Notes under the pieces: generated by a model
Database searches by the model: none
What the model was told of the DNA's origin: nothing
Seen by the model: the letters and a program-made list of their open reading frames with translations, nothing else
Made by a program: the position numbers and the translations under genes
Assembly: GCA_031264205.1 (NCBI GenBank)
Contig: JAISEH010000111.1
Span: 1 to 6,204, forward strand
Origin: Candidatus Margulisiibacteriota bacterium
Lineage (GTDB): Bacteria; Margulisbacteria; Termititenacia; Termititenacales; Termititenacaceae
Length of the DNA stretch: 6,204 bases
Direction: 5' to 3'
In this document: one piece after another, positions 1 to 5,314 of the stretch
Layout of the letters: each line of letters opens with the position of its first letter
How positions within the stretch are numbered: the first letter of the stretch is position 1

Positions 1-273
1 AAAACCGATCTCAAAATTGCGCAGAGCCGCTGCCTGTTGGGGCGAAAGTGTTTCGATTTTTTTGCCCAGCGTTTCCGCCGAGCCGCCGGTCGGCAGATCC
101 AGTGAGCCGATGATGTTGAGCAGCGTGGTTTTGCCGGAGCCGCTGGGACCGATCAGGCCGGTGAATTCTCCCGCCCGAAAATCTAGCGTGACGTTATTCA
201 GCGCGTTGAGCGTCGTCGAACCCATTTGATAACTGCGGATAAGGTTTTGGATTTTTATTATAGTTTCCCCCAT
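1..273 (-). CDS. ABC transporter ATP-binding protein, MacB/LolD type (N-terminal part, cut by window edge)
   Basis: These are the first 91 residues of an ATPase subunit that would couple ATP hydrolysis to an FtsX/MacB-type permease in the inner membrane. Translation of the minus strand from ATG at 271-273 gives the usual N-terminal strand, then Walker A GPSGSGKTT at residues 42-50, followed by LLNIIGSLD. The last residues (EIGF) are where the family normally continues into the Q-loop (VFQ), so the reading frame runs off the edge intact. An AAGGGG Shine-Dalgarno lies 6 nt before the ATG (280-285), and a good promoter sits further upstream. The gene follows the porin-like gene on the same strand after a 100-bp gap. 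Lipoprotein release, drug or peptide efflux are all possible. The substrate cannot be told from this fragment, and the partner permease is probably the next gene, beyond base 1. Confidence 0.93.
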   Translation of the reverse strand, partial: MGETIIKIQNLIRSYQMGSTTLNALNNVTLDFRAGEFTGLIGPSGSGKTTLLNIIGSLDLPTGGSAETLGKKIETLSPQQAAALRNFEIGF

Positions 274-279
274 AGAATT

Positions 280-285
280 CCCCTT
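280..285 (-). promoter_or_regulatory. Ribosome binding site of the left ABC ATPase gene
   Basis: On the minus strand this reads AAGGGG, 6 nt before the ATG at 273. It is the only good Shine-Dalgarno near that start and fixes it. Confidence 0.8.
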
Positions 286-308
286 TGTTAAATAATTGTA
301 ACATACCT

Positions 309-336
309 ATTATATATGTCATAGCAAAAATAGCAA
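309..336 (-). promoter_or_regulatory. Sigma70-like promoter for the left ABC ATPase gene
   Basis: On the minus strand TTGCTA (331-336) is followed after 16 bp by a perfect TATAAT (309-314). Transcription would start near 302 and give a leader of about 30 nt carrying the AAGGGG site. The promoter lies in the AT-rich 100-bp gap (274-373) after the porin-like gene, so the ATPase gene need not depend on read-through from that gene. The 8-mer ATAGCAAA occurs twice on the plus strand (321-328 and 330-337), covering the -35 box and spacer, and could be an operator. No rho-independent terminator is visible after the porin-like gene in this gap. Confidence 0.65.
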
Positions 337-373
337 ATGCAATTCAATTTCGTTATATATTATCCTTTTTAGT

Positions 374-1447
374 TTAGTAATTATAACTTAGCAAGACCTG
401 CAGCGCGCCGGTGGTTTTTTTCTCCGCCGTGTAATCCGGCGCGGCCGTTGCCAAAAACTGCCAGACCCAGTCGTCATAAGTCCGCTGCCAGCGCAGCGAC
501 AGACTGTCATTTTTGGCGGCATAATATTGAATAACACTGACTGTGTCGTACAAACTGACCGGATAATCAGCCAACACACCGATGGCCTGCGTGTTGTGAT
601 TGCGGTCGGCGCGGTAAAGATCGGTGTCGAGATTATATTTCTCGATTAAAACATGCAGGCCGTTGCCGAAGTCAAAAGTATAGTCCGCGCCGAGCGTGGA
701 ATGATATTGATTTTCTAAATCGTTTAAAAATTTATTGTCATTGTCAATATTCGCGGCGATATGCGCGGCTTCAAACCAGACGCCGATGCCGAGATCCCAT
801 TTGCCATCCAGACCCACACGCCGCTCCGGCGCTATTTCGTCGGACAGTATCGAAAAAGTCGGACTTCTGCCCAAATCCAGGCGGCGCTGGTGATAGGTCA
901 ATCCGGCCTCGCCGTTAAATACCGGCAGTTGCAAACGTCCGCCGAATTCTAAATCCTGTTTTTTAGTCGGGATTATTTCCGAGCCTTTCAATTCTTCGTT
1001 GCCGTAAAGACCCCACAGCCAAAAATTGGCGTTGTTGGGCAGGTAATAGCGGATCAGCAAACCCTTGACGCTTTCCGTAAAGCCCAGCGGATCAAGCGGG
1101 TCCAGCGTGTCAAACCACTGCAAAGGCCGGAACAAAGTCGCCGAACCGAAATTTATTTTTTGCAAACCAAAACGCGCTTCCACTTGCGCGTCGCTCCAGC
1201 GTGCCCAGAGCCGATGGATTTTTAATTTGCTGTCCGCGCCGGAAGTCAGGCTGCCGTTGAGCGCGAGATCGAGGTCCAGCGCGTATTCCGGCGCCGACCA
1301 AAAAAATTCCGGTATATAACGCAGGCCCAACTCGGCTTTTTCTTGATCCGGCAGATTTAGCCAGCCGGTGAATTGGCCGCCACCGCTAATTTCCGCAGCT
1401 AAAACAAATTGCAATAAGCAGAGAAAAAATAAGAGTTTACGCCCCAC
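374..1447 (-). CDS. Predicted outer-membrane porin-like beta-barrel protein
   Basis: This 357-residue protein has a short signal peptide: GRK, then a hydrophobic run, with cleavage likely near residue 18 (VLAA/E). The rest alternates polar and hydrophobic residues, with many aromatic girdle-like positions (FWLWGLYG around 142-149, RTYDDWVWQF around 322-331), Asp/Asn-rich turns and a C-terminal strand ending in tyrosine (LLSYNY), as barrels recognised by BamA usually do. The segment FGLQKINFGSA (93-103) followed by WFDTLDPLDPLGF (111-123) resembles the second and third strands of porin-like or alginate-export-like families. This is judged by eye, with no family proven. The only usable start is GTG at 1445-1447, because an in-frame TAA lies at 1457-1459. 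There is no Shine-Dalgarno. An ABC ATPase gene follows on the same strand, so a role in an envelope export pathway is possible but unproven. Confidence 0.75.
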   Translation of the reverse strand: MGRKLLFFLCLLQFVLAAEISGGGQFTGWLNLPDQEKAELGLRYIPEFFWSAPEYALDLDLALNGSLTSGADSKLKIHRLWARWSDAQVEARFGLQKINFGSATLFRPLQWFDTLDPLDPLGFTESVKGLLIRYYLPNNANFWLWGLYGNEELKGSEIIPTKKQDLEFGGRLQLPVFNGEAGLTYHQRRLDLGRSPTFSILSDEIAPERRVGLDGKWDLGIGVWFEAAHIAANIDNDNKFLNDLENQYHSTLGADYTFDFGNGLHVLIEKYNLDTDLYRADRNHNTQAIGVLADYPVSLYDTVSVIQYYAAKNDSLSLRWQRTYDDWVWQFLATAAPDYTAEKKTTGALQVLLSYNY

Positions 1448-1453
1448 GTGGTT

Positions 1454-1462
1454 ATTTTAGCA
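1454..1462 (-). promoter_or_regulatory. Extended -10 promoter for the porin-like gene, possibly giving a leaderless mRNA
   Basis: On the minus strand the sequence reads TGCTAAAAT, an extended -10 (TGn plus TAAAAT). It ends 6 nt before the GTG start at 1447. The expected transcription start therefore falls on or next to the first base of the start codon, which agrees with the lack of a Shine-Dalgarno. The -35 candidate 17 bp upstream (TTACTA) is weak, as is common with extended -10 promoters. Confidence 0.45.
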
Positions 1463-1501
1463 TGTTGTGGTGCGGGTAGTAAGTATATTTTGCGGCGAGA
1501 A

Positions 1502-1510
1502 TGTTAAAAT
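1502..1510 (+). promoter_or_regulatory. Extended -10 promoter for the polysaccharide deacetylase gene
   Basis: TGTTAAAAT matches the extended -10 form TGnTAAAAT. A transcript starting near 1517 would have a leader of about 26 nt with AAGGA before the TTG start at 1543. No good -35 is seen 16-18 bp upstream. The box covers the ATG at 1501, which argues against that ATG being the start codon. A second box of the same form faces the opposite way at 1454-1462. Confidence 0.45.
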
Positions 1511-1530
1511 GTCTCCGAGAAAAATTAAAA

Positions 1531-1535
1531 AAGGA
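1531..1535 (+). promoter_or_regulatory. Ribosome binding site that selects the TTG start of the deacetylase
   Basis: AAGGA lies 7 nt before TTG at 1543-1545. The upstream in-frame ATG at 1501 has only a poor GCGAGA before it. Confidence 0.65.
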
Positions 1536-1542
1536 AACAAAA

Positions 1543-2262
1543 TTGCGTCTATTCAAAATAATTTTATTTTTACTGGCGTTGCTGGGCGCGGGCGCGGCGG
1601 CTCCGCCGATCCCGATCATTATGTATCACCATATTCGCCAGCCGCAGCCGTCGGACTCAGCCACGCTGCGCGATCTGTCCTGCGCGCCGGAAACTTTCAC
1701 GCGGCATGTCGAGGCTTTTTTGCAGGCTGGTTATCAGACAGTTACGTTTGAGGATATCGCGCGCGGCCAGATTCCGGCCAGGCCGGTGATGCTGACTGTA
1801 GATGACGGCTATCAGGACGCTTATGTGGCTTACGAGATACTGCGGCAACGAGAGCAAAAAGCCGTATTTTTTGTCACTACGCGCTATCTGGGCGACGGCC
1901 GGCATTTAACCCCTGTGCAGCTGCGGGAAATGGCGCGTGGCGGTATGGAGATCGGCTCGCACAGTATTTCGCATCCTGATCTGACCGCGCTGTCTCTGGC
2001 GAATTGCAAAAAGGAGATCGCGGAAAGCAAAAAATTTTTGGAAGATTTATTGGGCAAAAAAATAATTTCTTTTTGTTATCCTTCCGGACGAGTCAACGCC
2101 GATGTGCGCCGGCTGGTCAAGAACAGCGGCTATCTGTACGCGCGGACGACGCGCCCCGGCCTAGGCAATCTCGACACCGAGCCGCATACTTTGCGTGTGT
2201 TTAGAGTGCATGATAATACTTTGGCGGAGGAACTTTTGCGGCAAATTGAAAGCAAGCGATGA
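1543..2262 (+). CDS. Exported polysaccharide deacetylase (NodB/CE4 family)
   Basis: This enzyme is predicted to remove acetyl groups from an N-acetylated glycan, with a divalent metal, outside the cytoplasm. Starting at TTG 1543 gives 239 residues with a clean signal peptide (MRLFK, then a hydrophobic stretch to about residue 20, AGAAA). The mature part opens with IIMYHHI, typical of the PgaB/IcaB-like branch. NodB motifs follow: TVDDGY (motif 1, metal and catalytic Asp at about 87-88), SHSISHP (motif 2, metal His at about 140 and 144) and FCYPSGR (motif 3, about 177-183). The C-terminal part has ARTTRPG and RVHDNT, where motifs 4 and 5 are expected. The length suits a single catalytic domain with no binding modules. 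Starting instead at ATG 1501 would add 14 residues rich in lysine, give a weaker ribosome site and overlap the predicted promoter. It is transcribed divergently from the porin-like gene. Substrate (peptidoglycan, poly-GlcNAc or other) is unknown. Confidence 0.9.
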   Translation: MRLFKIILFLLALLGAGAAAPPIPIIMYHHIRQPQPSDSATLRDLSCAPETFTRHVEAFLQAGYQTVTFEDIARGQIPARPVMLTVDDGYQDAYVAYEILRQREQKAVFFVTTRYLGDGRHLTPVQLREMARGGMEIGSHSISHPDLTALSLANCKKEIAESKKFLEDLLGKKIISFCYPSGRVNADVRRLVKNSGYLYARTTRPGLGNLDTEPHTLRVFRVHDNTLAEELLRQIESKR

Positions 2263-2344
2263 AGCGCGGCAAATATTTTGCCCGAAGCGAACGTAACCTT
2301 CAGTGCTATGCCGTGTTCGCTAGGGTAAAGATATTTGCCGCGCT
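2263..2344. repeat. Long imperfect palindrome (hairpin) between the deacetylase and DsrE2 genes
   Basis: The outer arms AGCGCGGCAAATAT (2263-2276) and ATATTTGCCGCGCT (2331-2344) are perfect 14-bp complements. Inner pairing resumes with CCC (2281-2283) against GGG (2323-2325). It then continues with AGCGAACGT (2286-2294) against 2313-2321, including G-U pairs in RNA. The loop is about 18 nt (2295-2312). The structure begins on the base after the deacetylase stop. Neither side has a T-run, so it is not a textbook rho-independent terminator. It could still stop or stabilise transcripts, or be a small non-coding repeat element. Confidence 0.7.
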
Positions 2345-2353
2345 CAACTTAAC

Positions 2354-2382
2354 TTGACAATCTAAATTATTTTATATATCAT
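2354..2382 (+). promoter_or_regulatory. Strong sigma70-like promoter for the DsrE2-TusA genes
   Basis: A perfect TTGACA (2354-2359) is followed by a 17-bp spacer and TATCAT (2377-2382, five of six consensus bases). Transcription would start near 2389. Downstream, the 9-mer ATATAATAA occurs twice in tandem (2392-2400 and 2401-2409). It would lie in the leader, and it also contains TATAAT-like boxes that could serve as alternative -10 elements. Confidence 0.8.
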
Positions 2383-2410
2383 ACTAATCAGATATAATAA
2401 ATATAATAAA

Positions 2411-2417
2411 AAAGGAG
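2411..2417 (+). promoter_or_regulatory. Ribosome binding site of the DsrE2 gene
   Basis: AAAGGAG ends 7 nt before the ATG at 2425, a near-ideal site that suggests high expression. Confidence 0.85.
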
Positions 2418-2424
2418 TAAGAAC

Positions 2425-2907
2425 ATGGCGGACAAGAAAAAGAAATTATCCATAATTGTTTTCAGCGGGGATTATGACAAGGCTTTTGCGGCATTTACGA
2501 TAGCCTCCGGCGCGGCGGCTCTGGATTATGAAGTGAATTTGTTTTTCACCTTTTTCGGTTTGGACATCATTAAGAAAAAACGCGGCCGGCATTTTTTGGG
2601 TAAAGGTTTCCGTGCCCGTTTTTTCAATTTCCTGCTGGGCGGCCGCAACAATTTGCCGCTCTCCCGCCTGAATTTTGCGGGATTAAGCCCGATCCTGCTC
2701 GGCAATCTGGCCAAGAAACGCAATGTGGCCGGAGTTGATGAATTGATCGACGCGTCTATCAAACTGGGCGTGAATTTTTACGCCTGCGAGGCGGCCGGGG
2801 TGATCCTCGCTCTGCAAAAGGACGATTTTATCCCCGAAGTCAAAAAAGTGATCGGCATCGGCTCGTTTTTGGAGTTGCAAGAGGGCGGCACGACGCTGTT
2901 TATTTAA
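2425..2907 (+). CDS. dsrE2: DsrE2-family (DsrE/DsrF-like) sulfur carrier protein
   Basis: This 160-residue protein has the DsrE2-type layout. A lysine-rich N-terminus leads into strand LSIIVFSGD (8-16). A helix with KAFAAFTIASGAAALDYEV follows, then the family's FFTFFGLDIIKK (40-51), and a final part KKVIGIGSFLELQ ending in TTLFI. The only cysteine is C121, in NFYACEAAGVILAL, at the position where DsrE2 proteins carry their conserved persulfide-forming cysteine. In known sulfur-oxidising bacteria DsrE2 is encoded with TusA and a rhodanese and takes part in cytoplasmic persulfide transfer. Here the neighbours are TusA and a desulfurase-like enzyme, which fits the same kind of job with a different sulfur donor. 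Some DsrE2 proteins carry transmembrane segments. Here residues 36-49 and 66-72 are hydrophobic but interrupted by lysine and arginine, so it is probably soluble or only membrane-associated. Confidence 0.85.
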   Translation: MADKKKKLSIIVFSGDYDKAFAAFTIASGAAALDYEVNLFFTFFGLDIIKKKRGRHFLGKGFRARFFNFLLGGRNNLPLSRLNFAGLSPILLGNLAKKRNVAGVDELIDASIKLGVNFYACEAAGVILALQKDDFIPEVKKVIGIGSFLELQEGGTTLFI

Positions 2908-3141
2908 ATGAACATTATGAATATTGAACGGCTGGATATTACCAAAGAGCATTGTCCGATGACTTTCGTGAAAACGAAATTCGCCTTGAGCAAATTGGCC
3001 GACGGCGATATTCTGGAAGTGCTACTCACGGCCGGCGAACCGCTGGACAATGTGCCGCGGTCAGCGCGTGAGCAGGGTTATAAAATTTTGAGCATCGAAC
3101 AAATCGACGCAGTGGTGCATAAAGTAACGATAAAAAAGTGA
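2908..3141 (+). CDS. tusA: TusA-family sulfur carrier protein (SirA-like)
   Basis: This 77-residue protein is the usual size for TusA and has the expected order. It has LDITKEHCPMTFVKTKFAL (9-27), with the persulfide-carrying C16 at the start of the first helix, then LADGDILEVLLTAGEP, and NVPRSAREQGYKIL before the last strand. The classic motif is CPxP; here it is CPMT, a variant I associate with a branch of TusA-like proteins. TusA accepts sulfur from a cysteine desulfurase and hands it on to DsrE-type proteins or other acceptors. The ATG starts on the base after the TAA of the DsrE2 gene, with no clear Shine-Dalgarno of its own, so translation is probably coupled. A second in-frame ATG at 2917 would shorten it by three residues. 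Confidence 0.9.
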   Translation: MNIMNIERLDITKEHCPMTFVKTKFALSKLADGDILEVLLTAGEPLDNVPRSAREQGYKILSIEQIDAVVHKVTIKK

Positions 3142-3185
3142 AACGTTTTTAAAGAAGTTACGATATATAAACATCTATCGAGCAG

Positions 3186-3216
3186 ACCTCTGCAGATAAA
3201 TAAAAAAAGCAGAGGT
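3186..3216 (+). promoter_or_regulatory. Hairpin covering the ribosome binding site of the desulfurase gene
   Basis: ACCTCTGC (3186-3193) is the exact reverse complement of GCAGAGGT (3209-3216), with a 15-nt A-rich loop. The AGAGG Shine-Dalgarno (3211-3215), 8 nt before the ATG at 3224, lies wholly in the 3' arm, so the folded RNA would hide it. The upstream GCAGA (3182-3186) repeats part of the 3' arm and might compete for the same partner. With no T-run after the stem it does not look like a terminator. The rest of the 82-bp gap (3142-3185) is AT-rich. It has a TATAAA at 3166-3171 but no matching -35, so I do not call a promoter there. Confidence 0.6.
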
Positions 3217-3223
3217 ATGCGTT

Positions 3224-5314
3224 ATGTTACAAAAAATTATTGCGGATGCGGTTGTTGCTTTACGAGAGAAAACCGGGTCTCAAAATCCCGTGGCGGAAAT
3301 TTCCGTACCGGATATTTTGGCGGAAAATATCAGTCTGGAAAATAAACTGGAATTTTTGCGCGGACAACTGGCCGGCAATGAAGCCGGGGAGATCACGGTA
3401 TTTGGACACATTCGCCAGCTTTACGCCGACTACACAGCGCAGGGCAAACAGCTGGATTTTCTCATCGAATACGAAAAATGGTTCAGTCGGCGTTTTGGCA
3501 ACACGCATACCAACGACACTTTGACGGCGGATTTTTCTCACACCGCGTTTAACAGCCTGCTCGCGCTGATCCACAAAGCCTTAAAAGCTGAGGCGGAGAA
3601 TTATGTAGTGTTGCCGGTGGGGCAGGGTACTTCCGGCGCGCTGGAGCGTCTGCACAAAATACTCGGCATTGATATCGCGCCTGCCGCTCTGGAACGTGTG
3701 GCCGGAGCACAGCGGACGCGCCTGCTGGAATTAAAAGACCAGCTCAAAAGATTTGCGGAACAAAAAAGCCGCTGGGAAACGCAGTACAAAAAAACCAAAG
3801 ACAAATGGCTGCTGACCGAGATCGACGCGCTGGACGAAGGGATCGCCGCTGTTCATAAACTAATCGATGAGTGGATCAAAGAATTTATTCCAGCCGCAAA
3901 TCGGCCGGTGATTTTGATCACCGGACAGGAGCATCATGGCAACACGCTGCCGTATGACGGCACTCTGGCGGATAAAATTATTGTGCCGTTTGCGCCTGGC
4001 ACAGTGGATATTGATCTGGCGGCTTATGAAAAACTTTTGCGGGATTTGCGGGCGCAGGGACGAAAAATCATCGTGTCTTTTTCCGCGGCGTCCAATGTCA
4101 CGGGGCATAAGACGGATATTATTACTACGGCAACACTGGCCAAAAAATATGGCGCGCTGACGATTTACGATCACGCCGCGTCGCTGGCTTATGAGCCGAT
4201 AGATTTGAGTCCGCGCGCTGCGGATGGGCGGCCGCTGATCGACGCGGTGGTGGCTTCGCCGCACAAATTGCCCGGCGGACCGGGCAGCACCGGACTGCTG
4301 GTTTTCAATAAAGCTATTTATCCGGCACAATTGGGTCCCACCAACAAAGCCGGCGGCACGGTTTGGCATGTTTCGCTCTGGGACGTGGAGTATTCGCGCG
4401 ATATTCTGGAGCGCGAGCTGTCCGGCACGCCAAACGGCATCGGTGTTTTGCGGCTGGGGCTGGCTATAGATTTGTCCTACAATATTATCGGTTTTGAAAA
4501 TATTCAGGAAATTGAATACACCTTGTCCAAGCCCCTGTTTAATTATTTGCGCGGCGAGCCAAATATTATTCTCTACGGCGATCAAGAGCTGGAAAAACGG
4601 GTGCCGATTTTTTCTTTTAATATTAAGCATGGTGACGGAACGCTGCACCCCAATTTTGTGGCCAGAGTATTGAGCGATCTTTTCGGCATTCAGACGCGGC
4701 CGGGCTGTTCCTGCGCCGGCGAGTATGGCCATTATCTTTTGCAGATCAGCGAAAAGTCTTCCCGCGTTATGCAGGAATTTGTGCGCCGGGGTATTTTTGC
4801 TGGCAAACCGGGCTGGGTGCGCCTCAATCCGCACTGGCTGTTCACGCCGGAGCAGGTGAGTTATATCACCGAGGCGCTGAAATTAATCTCCGCACACGGC
4901 CACAAATTGCTCTCTCTGTATGAGCTGGACTTTGATGGCCGGTTTCGATTCAAAACCGCTTTTAAGGACGCGGAATATTTTGATGTAAATGTGGCCGACG
5001 CGAAAAATGTCAGCGTGGCGCAGGCCGCGCGAGTTTTTCAGCGCCGGCAATTATTGGACGCGCAAGTTAGGCCGGCTGGCAGTAAATATGTTTACCGCCG
5101 CGCGCTGCTGGACCAGCTGGAAAACGCCGAGATTTTTCTCAACGCTTTGCCGGACAACACAGACCAGCTGCGGACTTTGACTCTGGAAAAACACGGCGCG
5201 CCACTGCCATTGCTATATGAAAGCCTGACGCCCGGCTTTCGAGAAAAACTAGACACGCTGGATAAACAAGAATTTGACGCGCAGCCGCTCGACGGAATCG
5301 CGGCTGGTTATTGA
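3224..5314 (+). CDS. Large class V aminotransferase / cysteine desulfurase-like PLP enzyme with extra domains
   Basis: The core is a fold-type I PLP enzyme of the cysteine desulfurase group. Visible landmarks are GNTHTND (92-98), VGQGTSGALERL (132-143, phosphate-binding region), TGQEHHGNTLPY (233-244), SFSAASNVTGHKTDI (285-299), IYDHAAS (314-320, PLP-binding D316), SPHKLPGGPGSTG (345-357, Schiff-base lysine K348) and RELSGTPNGIG (397-407). The candidate catalytic cysteines C495/C497 are in RPGCSCAGEYGH (492-503). At 696 residues it is far longer than SufS or IscS (about 400). The excess is an N-terminal segment of about 85 residues, a charged, probably coiled-coil insert at about 150-222 and a C-terminal region of about 120 residues after about 577 that I do not recognise. 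By homology it would remove sulfur from cysteine (or a related substrate) as an enzyme-bound persulfide in the cytosol. TusA and DsrE2 encoded just upstream are likely acceptors. Another class V activity, such as a lyase or epimerase, remains possible. Confidence 0.85.
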   Translation: MLQKIIADAVVALREKTGSQNPVAEISVPDILAENISLENKLEFLRGQLAGNEAGEITVFGHIRQLYADYTAQGKQLDFLIEYEKWFSRRFGNTHTNDTLTADFSHTAFNSLLALIHKALKAEAENYVVLPVGQGTSGALERLHKILGIDIAPAALERVAGAQRTRLLELKDQLKRFAEQKSRWETQYKKTKDKWLLTEIDALDEGIAAVHKLIDEWIKEFIPAANRPVILITGQEHHGNTLPYDGTLADKIIVPFAPGTVDIDLAAYEKLLRDLRAQGRKIIVSFSAASNVTGHKTDIITTATLAKKYGALTIYDHAASLAYEPIDLSPRAADGRPLIDAVVASPHKLPGGPGSTGLLVFNKAIYPAQLGPTNKAGGTVWHVSLWDVEYSRDILERELSGTPNGIGVLRLGLAIDLSYNIIGFENIQEIEYTLSKPLFNYLRGEPNIILYGDQELEKRVPIFSFNIKHGDGTLHPNFVARVLSDLFGIQTRPGCSCAGEYGHYLLQISEKSSRVMQEFVRRGIFAGKPGWVRLNPHWLFTPEQVSYITEALKLISAHGHKLLSLYELDFDGRFRFKTAFKDAEYFDVNVADAKNVSVAQAARVFQRRQLLDAQVRPAGSKYVYRRALLDQLENAEIFLNALPDNTDQLRTLTLEKHGAPLPLLYESLTPGFREKLDTLDKQEFDAQPLDGIAAGY

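Noticed and set aside
17..229. A 70-codon open frame on the plus strand at the left end.
   Set aside because: It is the complement of the Walker A region of the ABC ATPase on the minus strand. A similar mirror frame appears opposite the other ATPase at 5732-5926.
1464..1489. Possible promoter TTGTGG with TATATT on the plus strand before the deacetylase gene.
   Set aside because: The spacer is only 14 bp. The extended -10 at 1502-1510 fits the ribosome site and TTG start better.
3186..3216. The hairpin before the desulfurase gene read as a rho-independent terminator of the DsrE2-TusA transcript.
   Set aside because: No T-run follows the stem on either strand, the loop is 15 nt and the 3' arm is the ribosome binding site of the next gene.
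3217..3345. A 42-codon overlapping frame starting at ATG 3217, with a cysteine-rich run (CGCGCC) near its start, just before and inside the desulfurase gene.
   Set aside because: A cysteine-rich leader peptide would be attractive for a sulfur gene, but its ATG lies only 1 nt after AGAGG, too close for ribosome binding, while ATG 3224 is at a normal 8 nt. The rest of the peptide is featureless and the overlap is probably chance.
3860..4834. A 324-codon open frame on the minus strand inside the desulfurase gene.
   Set aside because: It lies opposite the conserved PLP core, has no recognisable domain and is rich in Arg/Gln/His/Asn typical of antisense shadows.
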